Of a stretch of 64,000 nucleotides of DNA, positions 17,296-26,108 are shown piece after piece. The DNA lies in contig CAYPAV010000011.1 of assembly GCA_964408805.1 (NCBI GenBank), forward strand, positions 62,001 through 126,000, written 5' to 3'. This DNA comes from CAYPAV01 sp964408805. Its GTDB lineage: Bacteria; Pseudomonadota; Alphaproteobacteria; UBA8366. The notes below the pieces were generated by a model. It ran no database searches and was not told where the DNA came from. It saw only the letters and a list, made by a program, of their open reading frames with translations. Each line of letters begins with the position of its first letter. Position 1 is the first letter of the stretch. The translations under genes and the position numbers were made by a program.

Positions 17296-18519
17296 ATGAA
17301 ATTCGGTATTTTCTACGAGCTGCAGCTGCCCCGGCCTTGGGGCGAGGACGACGAGCGGCAACTCTTCAACAATGCGCTCGATCAGATGGAGCTGGCCGAT
17401 CGGCTCGGCTTCGATTTCGCCTGGGAGGTCGAGCATCATTTTCTCGAAGAGTATTCGCACTGTCCGTCGCCGGAAGTGTTCCTGGGGGCGGCGAGCCAGC
17501 GTACCAAGAACATCCGCCTCGGCCACGGCATCATCCAGCTCACCACCAACCATCCCGCGCGCGTTGCTGAACGGGTCGCGACACTCGATCTTCTCAGCAA
17601 TGGCCGGGTCGAGTTCGGCATGGGCGAGGGGGCGAGCATCACCGAGCTCGGCCCCTTCGATTGCCCGCTGGAGGATAAGCGCGAGATCTGGGAGGACGCG
17701 GTCCGCGCCGTCATCCCGATGTTCAAGGAGGGCGGCTTCGAATATGACGGCCCTCATTTCAAGTTCCCGCTGCGCAATGTGCTGCCGAAACCGGTGCAGA
17801 AACCGCATCCGCCGCTTTGGGTCGCCTGCTCGCAGCTGCCGACGATCGAAATGGCCGGTCGGCGCGGCATGGGGGCGCTCGGCTTCCAATTCGTCAGCGG
17901 TAATGCGGCGCATGCCTGGGTGCACGCCTATTACAACGCCTTCACGAAACACCAGGAACGGCTGACCGACTATGTCCCCAACCCGAACATCGCGCTGGTC
18001 AGCTATTTCATGTGCGCCGAGACCGACGAAGAGGCACGGCGCCGGGCCGACGGCATTCCGTTCTTCCAATTCGCGCTGAAATATTACAGCGCCGAGCGTC
18101 TCGGCGAAGCGCGCGACCGGCCGCCGCCGGGAACGGTCGATCTTTGGGGCGAGTACGAGAAGTGGAAACACGCCAACCCCGAGGGGCATGCCCGCGCCAT
18201 CTCAGGCGGCTTGATCGGCTCGCCTCAGACGATCCGAGAACGATTGCGGAAATATTCCACCTCTCATGTCGATCAGATCATTCTCCTGAACCAGGCCGGC
18301 AAGAACACGCATGAGCATATCTGCGAAAGCCTGGAGCTGTTCGCGAATGAGGTGATGCCGGAATTCCAAGCGGACGAACCCGCCCAACAAGAATGGAAAC
18401 AAGGGGTCCTCAGCGGCGACACCGAACTCGAGGTCCTGGACACGGCGCCCTACATGAATCGGTTCAGCGAAAACTCGGTCCAGTTGGACCCGGTGAAGTC
18501 GGCCGCGTCGGGCGATTGA
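17296..18519 (+). CDS. LLM class (luciferase-like) flavin-dependent oxidoreductase
   Basis: A 407-residue bacterial luciferase-like TIM-barrel protein. It starts MKFGIFYELQLPRPW and has ALDQMELADRLGFDFAWEVEHHF, a block found at the N-terminus of F420- or FMNH2-dependent members, then RLGHGIIQLTTNHPARVAERVATLDLLS split over two helices, and GLIGSPQTIRERLRKY near the C-terminus. Such enzymes are usually the oxygenase half of two-component monooxygenases and need a separate flavin reductase, which is not evident here. An AGAAAGGA site precedes the ATG. It closes the three-gene plus-strand set with the TIM-barrel and SDR genes and converges with the MmgE/PrpD gene. Confidence 0.87.
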   Translation: MKFGIFYELQLPRPWGEDDERQLFNNALDQMELADRLGFDFAWEVEHHFLEEYSHCPSPEVFLGAASQRTKNIRLGHGIIQLTTNHPARVAERVATLDLLSNGRVEFGMGEGASITELGPFDCPLEDKREIWEDAVRAVIPMFKEGGFEYDGPHFKFPLRNVLPKPVQKPHPPLWVACSQLPTIEMAGRRGMGALGFQFVSGNAAHAWVHAYYNAFTKHQERLTDYVPNPNIALVSYFMCAETDEEARRRADGIPFFQFALKYYSAERLGEARDRPPPGTVDLWGEYEKWKHANPEGHARAISGGLIGSPQTIRERLRKYSTSHVDQIILLNQAGKNTHEHICESLELFANEVMPEFQADEPAQQEWKQGVLSGDTELEVLDTAPYMNRFSENSVQLDPVKSAASGD

Positions 18520-18535
18520 TGTAATTTGCCGTCCG

Positions 18536-19984
18536 CTACGCGGTCGGCAAGGTCAGACGGATGATGTCACCCACCGACTCCGCCCCATCCAGGCCGGCGA
18601 TCGCCTCGACCAATCGGTCGTATTGGTCGGGTGTGATCGGCAAGCCGGGGATGAAGCGGCGGATGATTTCCGCATTCTTGGCGAAATCCCACATCAGCTC
18701 GCGGCCGTCGTATTCGCTGGTAAAGCGTCGACCGTCCTTGAGCTCGATCGTCATTCGCGGCGCGAAGCAGCCGCGGCCGACGGCCCCGATGATTTCGATC
18801 CGGGATTGAAGATCGGCGATTTTGGCCGAGAGTTGGTCGTCGGCGGCCGCGCCCGCATCGCTGGAATGTTCGATATTGCTTTCCAAAACCGGATAGTCGC
18901 CGTTGGCCAGCGTATAGGCGAGCATGAAGTCGGTCCGGCCGAAGCCGCTGCCGTCGGCGGCGGTTGCCTGCGGGAAGCGGGGCGAAGGATATAGCCGTTC
19001 CAGATAGTTCATCTCCAGCGTGACCTTCGCGATATCCTCGGCCTTCATGGCATGCTCCGCCGCCATCTCGTGGCCGAGCCAGACCACGGGCTGGTTGAAG
19101 CCGGGCGTGGGATAGATCTTGAATTTGACGTCCAGGACCTCCCAGCGTTCGCCGAGGTCGGCGACGATTTCGCCAAGATCGGCCTTGAGCGGGCCGGTGA
19201 AGGCATAGGTCAAGTCGCCGTTGCTGCTTCCCGTGAAGGCGTTATAGAAACCGCCGGCCCCCTCGAGCGCGGTCGGTGCCCCTTGAAAGCCCTGGGCCGC
19301 AAGGCTGGCCGCCCAGGTCCCGCTTCGCGCCGCTTGCGCCTCGGCGAAATGGGAATCGCGGGCCCCCGTTCTCTGCCCCTCGATCAGGCTGCCGGCGAAG
19401 CTGGCGGCGAGGGCGATGGCGTTCGTGGTTGCTTCGGCATCCAATCCCTGAAGCTTGGCAATGGTGGCGGCGCAGCCGAGGATGCCGAAGACCGGGCTGG
19501 CGCGAAATCCGTTCGCCGGCGTCGATGGGATGAAATCCCGGGCACAGCGGCATTGCACCTCGTAGCCCGCGACGATCGCGGTCAGAAGGTCCCGGCCGCT
19601 CCGACCCTCGCCTTCGGCCGTGGCCAGGCCCGCCGGAATGATCAGGACGCCTGGATGGGTCAGCATATGATACGAGTCGCACTGGTTGTTTATGGCCACG
19701 GCGACCGCGTTCGCGAAGACGGCGCCTACACGGGTCGCCCGCGACCCGTCGACCCAAAGCGTCGCCCCCTGGCCCGGCCCGACCGCGCGCGATCCCAGGC
19801 TTTCTTCGCGGAGAACCGATTCCTTGGCGGCTTGGACCGTCCGGTCGCCGATCGAGGCCATGGCGACGGTCAACGCGTGGTTCACCAGTGCCTTCGACTT
19901 GTCGACCACCGTCGGCGGCAGATCGTCGAAGTCGAGCCCGGCCACGAATTTCCCCAATTGCACGGCGAGCGGCGTTTTAGACAT
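18536..19984 (-). CDS. MmgE/PrpD family protein
   Basis: A 482-residue protein of the MmgE/PrpD family, which includes 2-methylcitrate dehydratase, cis-aconitate decarboxylase and many uncharacterised dehydratases. Conserved segments include FANAVAVAINNQCDSY, HPGVLIIPAGLATAEGEG, GILGCAATIAKLQGL and KIYPTPGFNQPVVW. The start is the ATG at 19984 after a GGGAGGAACG site. The longer open frame runs through the downstream part of the interrupted reductase gene and has no coding character of its own there. It lies 41 bases after that gene on the same strand. No prpB/C/E genes are present, so a methylcitrate-cycle role is not supported. Confidence 0.85.
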   Translation of the reverse strand: MSKTPLAVQLGKFVAGLDFDDLPPTVVDKSKALVNHALTVAMASIGDRTVQAAKESVLREESLGSRAVGPGQGATLWVDGSRATRVGAVFANAVAVAINNQCDSYHMLTHPGVLIIPAGLATAEGEGRSGRDLLTAIVAGYEVQCRCARDFIPSTPANGFRASPVFGILGCAATIAKLQGLDAEATTNAIALAASFAGSLIEGQRTGARDSHFAEAQAARSGTWAASLAAQGFQGAPTALEGAGGFYNAFTGSSNGDLTYAFTGPLKADLGEIVADLGERWEVLDVKFKIYPTPGFNQPVVWLGHEMAAEHAMKAEDIAKVTLEMNYLERLYPSPRFPQATAADGSGFGRTDFMLAYTLANGDYPVLESNIEHSSDAGAAADDQLSAKIADLQSRIEIIGAVGRGCFAPRMTIELKDGRRFTSEYDGRELMWDFAKNAEIIRRFIPGLPITPDQYDRLVEAIAGLDGAESVGDIIRLTLPTA

Positions 19985-20025
19985 GATCGTTCCTCCCGAT
20001 GCCTTGGAGCCTCGTATCGATGATT

Positions 20026-20994
20026 CTATCCCCGCCCGTGCGGCTGTTGGAAATCGATCTCCGGGCCGGCGGGGACGATGCGGGTCGGGTTGACCGCTTC
20101 GATGGTGTAGTAGCCGGCCTTCATCTGCATCAGATCGATGGTGTCGGCGATGCCCGGCATCTGATAGAGCTCGAGCGTGTAGCCTCAGAGATTGGGATAG
20201 TCTTGGATTCGGCGAAGGTTGCATTTGAAATTGCCGTGATAGGCGAGATCGAACCGCAGCAGGGTCGGGAACAACCGCCAATCGGCTTCGGTCAGGGAAT
20301 CGCCCAAGAGATAACGCGTTTCCCCCAATTTCGTATCGAGCCAATCGAGTGTCTCGAAAAGGGGGCCGATGGCTTCGTCGTAGGCAGCTTGGCTGGACGC
20401 GAATCCGGCGCGATAGACCCCATTGTTGACGGTGCGATAGATGCGGTCGTTCAGGACGTCGATCTCGTCCCGAAGCGCCGTCGGGTAATAGTCCGGACCC
20501 GTGGCACCGACCCCGTCGAAAGCCGCGTTGAACATGCGGATAAGCTCCGAGGATTCGTTGTTGACGATGGTCCCGGTCTCCCGGTCCCAGAGTGTCGGCA
20601 CCGTAACCCGGCCGGAATATTCGGGTTCCGCCTTGGTGTAGATCTCATGGAGGTGGGTGGCGTCGTTGACGTAGTCGGGGATCAACCCGTCGCCGTCGCG
20701 GAAATGCCAGCCCTGGGGATGCTTCACCGCATCGGCGACCGAAATGGAGACAATGTCCTCCAACCCCTTTAGCTTGCGGAAGATCAAGGTCCGATGGGCC
20801 CAGGGGCAGGAATTCGCCGTATAGAGATGATAGCGCCCGGCCTCCGCCTTGAAGCCGCCTTTGCCGGTGGGTCCGGGGCCGCCATTGGCGGTGATCCAAT
20901 TGCGGAAGGTCGACTTGAAGCGTTCGAACCGGCCGGCGGATTTCTCGGTGTCGTACCAATCCTCGTGCCAGACACCATCGACCAATAAACCCAT
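20026..20994 (-). pseudogene. Glutathionyl-hydroquinone reductase (Xi-class GST) with an in-frame TGA
   Basis: The frame from 20994 encodes a Xi-class glutathione transferase, which reduces glutathionyl-hydroquinones with GSH. It has the catalytic cysteine in ANSCPWAHRTLIF, WHFRDGDG and FKCNLRRIQDYPNL. A TGA stop at 20185-20187 cuts it to 269 residues. Read through that codon, the same frame continues without another stop for 52 codons to a TAG at 20026, with GYTLELYQMPGIADTI and VNPTRIVPAGP, the normal C-terminus of the family (total 322 residues, the usual length). The TGA sits where relatives carry a Trp or another aromatic residue, so one G-to-A change (TGG to TGA) explains it. Recent nonsense mutation, sequencing error or readthrough are all possible. 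Active-site residues are intact. Confidence 0.85.
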
Positions 20995-21124
20995 GCTCCG
21001 CCCTCGATTTTATTGAACCGGCACCAAACATTGTCATGGGGGAGTTCGAAAACATCAAACCATTTGCATATGACGGCGAATGCCGAGGAAGCTAGTCTAG
21101 GTTGAAACCCAGGGGAGTTGTCGA

Positions 21125-22456
21125 ATGAGCGCGTCGCGCCAGTTGCGTCTCGGAGCCTTCATGCGGCCGGTAAGTATCCATACCGGGGCCTGGCGCTATC
21201 CGGGCGCCTTTCCCGATGCGAACTTCAATTTCGCGCATATCAAGCGCTTCGCGCAGACCTTGGAGCGGGGCTGCTTCGACGCCTTCTTCATGGCCGATCA
21301 CTTGGCCCTCCTCAACATGCCGATGGAGGCGCTGATGCGAAGCGCCACCGTGACCTCCTTCGAGCCGATGACCCTGCTGCCGGCCCTCGCCGCGGTGACC
21401 GAGCGTCTGGGCCTGATCGCGACCGGCTCGACCACCTATGACGCGCCCTATCACGTGGCCCGCCGGTTCGCGTCCCTCGACCATATCAGCGGCGGCCGGG
21501 CAGCTTGGAACGTCGTGACCACCTCGAATCCCGATGCCTCGATGAACTTCGGCATCGACGACCAAATGGATCATGCCGAGCGCTATCGCCGGGCTCGCGA
21601 GTTCCTTGATGTGGTTACCGGGCTCTGGGACAGCTGGGCCGACGATGCCTTCATCCGCGACGTCGAGAGCGGTATATATTTCGACCCCGAAAGGCTGCAT
21701 GTGCTTGACCACAAGGGGAAATATCTCTCCGCTCGAGGCCCGCTGAATATCGGCCGGCCGGTTCAGGGCTGGCCGGTAATCGTGCAGGCGGGTGCTTCCG
21801 ATGCGGGCCGCCAGCTTGCCGCCGAGACGGCCGAGGCGGTTTTCGCCTCGCATCGCGGTCTCGCCGAAGGCCAGGCCTTCTATGCCGATGTGAAAGGTCG
21901 GATGAAGAAGGCGGGCCGGAACCCGGACCATATGAAGATCCTGCCGGGCTGCCTCGTCGTGGTTGGCGAAACGGTGGCGGAGGCCAAGGAGAAGCGCGCC
22001 CGGCTCGACAGCCTGGTCCATTACGACAGCGCCGTCGCCTCGCTCTCGATCGCCCTCGGTGTCGACGCTTCGAAATTCGATCCCGACGGCCCGCTGCCCG
22101 AGATTCCCGACACCAATACGAGCAAGAGCGGACGCGAGCGGGCGATCCACCTCGCCGATCGGGAGAACCTGAACGTCCGGCAACTCGCCCAGCGGCTCGG
22201 TGGCTTCTCCGGCCTTGCCATGGTCGGAACACCCGAAACCATCGCCGACGAGATGGAACAATGGCTGCTGGAAGAGGGATCCGACGGTTTCAACATCATG
22301 TTCCCCTACCTGCCCGAAGGCCTCGAAGATTTCGTCGACCGGGTGGTGCCGGAATTGCAGCGGCGCGGCCTCTTCCGCCGCGAATACGAAGGCAAGACGC
22401 TGCGTGAGAACCTCGGCCTCCCGCGCCCCGAGAACCAGTTCTTTCCGGAAGCTTGA
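21125..22456 (+). CDS. Flavin-dependent monooxygenase, NtaA/SnaA/DszA (LLM) family
   Basis: A 443-residue luciferase-superfamily monooxygenase of the nitrilotriacetate/pristinamycin/dibenzothiophene-sulfone type. Marks are RQLRLGAFMRPVSIHTGAWR, FDAFFMADHLAL, TGSTTYDAPYHVARRFASLD, SGGRAAWNVVTTSN and the insertion with YFDPERLHVLDHKGKYL. GPLNIGRPVQGWPVIVQAGAS follows, all in family order. These enzymes use FMNH2 from a partner reductase to oxygenate a substrate. It heads a plus-strand set LLM-MFS-CoA transferase-MFS with 12 bases to the first carrier, which suggests uptake and activation of the same compound. It is divergent from the interrupted reductase gene. Confidence 0.88.
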   Translation: MSASRQLRLGAFMRPVSIHTGAWRYPGAFPDANFNFAHIKRFAQTLERGCFDAFFMADHLALLNMPMEALMRSATVTSFEPMTLLPALAAVTERLGLIATGSTTYDAPYHVARRFASLDHISGGRAAWNVVTTSNPDASMNFGIDDQMDHAERYRRAREFLDVVTGLWDSWADDAFIRDVESGIYFDPERLHVLDHKGKYLSARGPLNIGRPVQGWPVIVQAGASDAGRQLAAETAEAVFASHRGLAEGQAFYADVKGRMKKAGRNPDHMKILPGCLVVVGETVAEAKEKRARLDSLVHYDSAVASLSIALGVDASKFDPDGPLPEIPDTNTSKSGRERAIHLADRENLNVRQLAQRLGGFSGLAMVGTPETIADEMEQWLLEEGSDGFNIMFPYLPEGLEDFVDRVVPELQRRGLFRREYEGKTLRENLGLPRPENQFFPEA

Positions 22457-22468
22457 GGCGGCGCTTCC

Positions 22469-23701
22469 GTGTCGATCGCCCAGCCCGCCGCGCGTTTGAG
22501 CCTGCACGACCAGGCGACCGTCTTCCTGGTCGGTGTCGGGCACGGGGTGACGCATTGGCTGAAGATGGCGGTCTTCATCCTGCTGCCGGCCGTTCGCGAG
22601 GATTTCGGGCTCAGCTACGCGGATATCGGGCTCTTCGGGACGGTCTATTACGTCGGCGGTGCCCTCACCAACGCCACCTGCGGGCCGCTGGCGGACCTGA
22701 CCGGCCGGCGGGAGTTGTTCCAGGTCCTGGCGATCGTCGTCCTGATCGTCGCCGTCGCCGGCATCGGCGTGACCGAGACTTATTGGGTGTTTTGCGCCAT
22801 GGCGGTGCTGATCGCGGCATCGAACAGTCTCTGGCATCCGGCCGCCATTCCCTATCTCGCAAATCGTTACGACCGGCACCGGGGGTATGTTCTCTCCATC
22901 CACAGTCTCTTTTCGAATATTGGCGATAGCGTGGCGCCGGCGATTGTGGGCGCCATGGTCTCCGGCTGGTTCCTGATCGAGTTTACATGGCGGGAGACGG
23001 TGCTCCTCAACACGCTGCCGGCGGTTCTCATCCTGTCGCTTCTGTTCATTTTCCTGCTCCGCCGTAATGGCAATGGCGCACATCCGCCCGAGACGGGGAT
23101 GTCCCTCCGCCGGTACATGGAGGGGCTCCGGTCTCAGCTCCGGTCTCGCGTAGTGGTCGGGCTCGCGGTCGTCGCCGGTCTTCGCAGTACCGCGCAAGGG
23201 GGGCTCCGGCTCTTCCTGCCGCTTTATCTGACCGACGCGATGGGCCTGCCGATCGCGGTGGCGGGGGTTGGGCTTATGGCGCTCAACATCGGCGGCATGG
23301 TGGCGGCGGTTCCCGCTGGCGTGATTTCCGACCGTTATGGCCGGCGGCCGATCACCATGCTGGCCTTGGGGCTCTCCTCGGTGTTGATCGTGGGTCTGAC
23401 GGTGCTGGAGAACGAGTTGGCGCTGGTCATCGGCATCAGTCTGGTGGGCTTTTCCATTCTGGCGCTCCGCCCGGTCCTAATCAGCTGGATGATGGATGTG
23501 ATGCCGAGCGAAATGCGCGGCACCGGAACCTATCTGATGCACGCGACGCAAAGCCTTTTCAACACCGCCGCTCCGGCGCTCGCGGGATTGATCGCCAGTG
23601 TCTATGGCCTGGCCGCGGTGTTCTATTTCTTTGCCGCGATGCTGCTTCTGGCCAATGTCGTTGCCTTCCTGCTGCCCAAGGAAACGCCGCGGATCGGGTG
23701 A
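22469..23701 (+). CDS. MFS transporter
   Basis: A 410-residue major facilitator with about 12 hydrophobic segments. Signature loops are LADLTGRRELF after TM2-3 and the repeat in the second half, VISDRYGRRPITM. Start is a GTG 12 bases after the monooxygenase stop. It resembles multidrug/small-acid carriers of the FSR type, but substrate cannot be read from the sequence. Position between a flavin monooxygenase and a CoA transferase suggests import of their substrate or export of a product. Confidence 0.88.
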   Translation: MSIAQPAARLSLHDQATVFLVGVGHGVTHWLKMAVFILLPAVREDFGLSYADIGLFGTVYYVGGALTNATCGPLADLTGRRELFQVLAIVVLIVAVAGIGVTETYWVFCAMAVLIAASNSLWHPAAIPYLANRYDRHRGYVLSIHSLFSNIGDSVAPAIVGAMVSGWFLIEFTWRETVLLNTLPAVLILSLLFIFLLRRNGNGAHPPETGMSLRRYMEGLRSQLRSRVVVGLAVVAGLRSTAQGGLRLFLPLYLTDAMGLPIAVAGVGLMALNIGGMVAAVPAGVISDRYGRRPITMLALGLSSVLIVGLTVLENELALVIGISLVGFSILALRPVLISWMMDVMPSEMRGTGTYLMHATQSLFNTAAPALAGLIASVYGLAAVFYFFAAMLLLANVVAFLLPKETPRIG

Positions 23702-23789
23702 TGACTTCGATCCGGATTGCCCTAATTTGCCTTGGGTCCGGCGGTGTCCGCCGTCGATCGGCATCTTCCAACATCAGACGGGAACGACC

Positions 23790-26108
23790 ATGACAAGTAC
23801 ACTCGACGGGATCGTCGTTCTCGATCTGAGCACCGGACCCGCCGCCGCCTTCGCCACCATGTTTCTCGGCGATCACGGCGCGCGGGTCATTCGCGTGATC
23901 GATCCCTCGACCCCGGCGATCCGCGAGGGCGGCTATGTCGTCTGGGATCGCGGCAAGGAATGCGTCGCGCTCGATTTGACCCTGGCCGCGAAGGATGGGG
24001 AAGATCAGGCTGCCACGTTCCGCCGTCTCGTCGCGGGAGCCGATGTGCTGGTCGAGGATTTCGCACCCGGTTCGGGCCATCAGACTTTGGTCGACCGGGA
24101 TCGGTTGCGGGAAATAAACCCGCGTCTGGTCAGCTGCTCGATCACCGGTTACGGGAAATCGGGGCCACTGAAGGACGAGCCGCCGATCGACGAACTCGTG
24201 CTGGCGCGGATGGGGGTCCTCGGCGGGATGCCCGGGTTCCGGCCCGCCCCCGTCCATGTCGTCCATCCGCTGCCAAGCGTCGGCGCGGCGATCTTCGCCA
24301 ACCTCGGCATCGCCGCGTCGCTGCTGGCACGCGAGTCGACCGGCCGCGGCCGCGCCGTCGAGACCTCGATGATGGCGGGCGCGTTGCTCTTTCATCCCAA
24401 GGTGCTCGGCGAGAACCTGGAACCCCACGTCTTCCAGACCCACCCTTCCGGAAGCGCCCCCTTTTACAGCGTCTATGAATGCGGCGACGGGAGTTGGGTG
24501 CAGCTCGGCTGTGTTCATGTTCGCTTCATCGCCAAGGCAGCGGAGCTGATGGGGATCGGAGATGTGATCGCGGAGCCGCGTTTCGACAACGGCCGCGGCG
24601 GTCCAAACCCCGACGACGTTACCGAATTGCGGGATGTGCTGACTCATGTCCTCAAGACCAAGCCCTATGCCGAATGGGCGACGATGTTCGAGGCCGCCGA
24701 CGTGCCCTTTGCGCCCTCGCAGATGATCGAGGAGGGCATGAAGGACCCGCAGGTGGCCCATAACGAGATGGTGGTAACACTTGAGGACCCGGCCCTGGGA
24801 CCGGTCGCGCAGATGGGGGTGCCGATCCATTTCAGCGAGACGCCGGGCAAGGTCGGCGGTCCGCGCGCGGATGGCGCCGGTGCGGCACCCGACCTCCCGG
24901 CGGTATCGGGAGAGGGCGATACCGCGACCCCGCCCGCCGCCGATCCGCCGCCGCTCGACGGGTTCCGCGTCTTGGAGATCACCAATCTCATCGCCGGACC
25001 GACGGGCGGGCGGTTGCTGGCCGATCTCGGCGCGGACGTGATCAAGCTTGAGCCGCTCGGCGGTGATCTCTCGCGGCCGATCGGGCGAACGTATTTCTAC
25101 AACATCAATTTCAACAAGCGGTCGGTCTCGGTCGACACCGGCACGGATGCGGGCAAGAAAATCGTCCAGCGGATCGCGGCCACCGCCGACGCGCTGCTGG
25201 CCAATCTCCGCCCGCACGCGACCGAACGCATGGGCATCGGCCCGGAGATCAATCCCAACCTCATTGAAACCCATGTCACGGGGTACGGCTGGACCGGCCC
25301 CTATGCGCACCGGCCGGGGATCGATCCCCTGGCCCAGGCGCTGCTGGGTCTCGAACGCGCACAGGGCGGCCCCGACAACCCGCCGGTCTTCCCCGCGCAA
25401 CTGGCGCCGACCGATTACACGACCGGTGCCATGGCGGCTCTGGGGACGGTCCTCGCCCTTTATCAACGAACCCGTGCCGGCACGGTGCAGCGGGTGGACA
25501 GCAATCTCTTGAACGGGGGCGTGGTGTTGAGCTCGGCCTGGTTCTCGCGCCATGCGGGCCGGCCCGAGCGGCCGCTCGCCGACAAGGAACAATATGGCCT
25601 CGGCCCCTTTCATCGCCTCTATCGCTTGCGCGACGGCTGGATTTACGTGGTGGCCGCGGCGGCGACGGAACGCCGCGCGCTTTGCAATGTTGCCGGTGTC
25701 CCCGAAGCGGATACCGACACGACCGGGCCGGCCCGGCATCCGAATGAAACGCCGCTGGCACAAGCCCTGGCCGCCGCCTTCGCCGAGCGCGTGCTCGGAG
25801 AGACGCTGGCGGCGCTGAAACAGGCGGGCGTGCCGGCCGCCGAGGCGCAGTCCGGTGACAGCGAGTTTTTCCTGGAGGATCCCCATGCGCTGATGAACGA
25901 CATGGTGGCGACCCGCCGGCATTCGATCGCCGGCGCGCTCCGCGTTGCTTGGCAATACATCCGTTTTAGCCATACCGAACTCACGGCGGGCCGTCCGACG
26001 CCGCTGCTCGGCGAGCATACGGACGAGGTTCTGCGCGAGGTCGGCTACGGGAACGAGGCGATAGAGACTCTCCACAACGAGGGCATCGTGAAGCGGGAGA
26101 CGGGGTAA
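23790..26108 (+). CDS. Double-length CaiB/BaiF CoA-transferase (two fused family III domains)
   Basis: A 772-residue protein made of two complete family III CoA-transferase halves, about residues 5-365 and 387-770, joined by a Pro/Ala-rich linker. The second half begins DGFRVLEITNLIAGPTGG and has the catalytic aspartate in PTDYTTGAMAALG (about residue 542). In the first half the aligned position is Ser163 (PLPSVGAAIFANLG), so that half probably lacks activity and may be structural. Family III enzymes normally work as interlocked homodimers of about 400 residues; the fusion would be a built-in heterodimer. The ATG at 23790 follows a weak ACGGGAACG site; the longer frame overlaps the MFS gene. 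The stop abuts the start of the next MFS gene. Confidence 0.88.
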   Translation: MTSTLDGIVVLDLSTGPAAAFATMFLGDHGARVIRVIDPSTPAIREGGYVVWDRGKECVALDLTLAAKDGEDQAATFRRLVAGADVLVEDFAPGSGHQTLVDRDRLREINPRLVSCSITGYGKSGPLKDEPPIDELVLARMGVLGGMPGFRPAPVHVVHPLPSVGAAIFANLGIAASLLARESTGRGRAVETSMMAGALLFHPKVLGENLEPHVFQTHPSGSAPFYSVYECGDGSWVQLGCVHVRFIAKAAELMGIGDVIAEPRFDNGRGGPNPDDVTELRDVLTHVLKTKPYAEWATMFEAADVPFAPSQMIEEGMKDPQVAHNEMVVTLEDPALGPVAQMGVPIHFSETPGKVGGPRADGAGAAPDLPAVSGEGDTATPPAADPPPLDGFRVLEITNLIAGPTGGRLLADLGADVIKLEPLGGDLSRPIGRTYFYNINFNKRSVSVDTGTDAGKKIVQRIAATADALLANLRPHATERMGIGPEINPNLIETHVTGYGWTGPYAHRPGIDPLAQALLGLERAQGGPDNPPVFPAQLAPTDYTTGAMAALGTVLALYQRTRAGTVQRVDSNLLNGGVVLSSAWFSRHAGRPERPLADKEQYGLGPFHRLYRLRDGWIYVVAAAATERRALCNVAGVPEADTDTTGPARHPNETPLAQALAAAFAERVLGETLAALKQAGVPAAEAQSGDSEFFLEDPHALMNDMVATRRHSIAGALRVAWQYIRFSHTELTAGRPTPLLGEHTDEVLREVGYGNEAIETLHNEGIVKRETG

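Noticed and set aside
19985..20344. N-terminal extension of the MmgE/PrpD frame
   Set aside because: It reads across the C-terminal part of the interrupted reductase gene in another frame; the ATG at 19984 has a good ribosome site.
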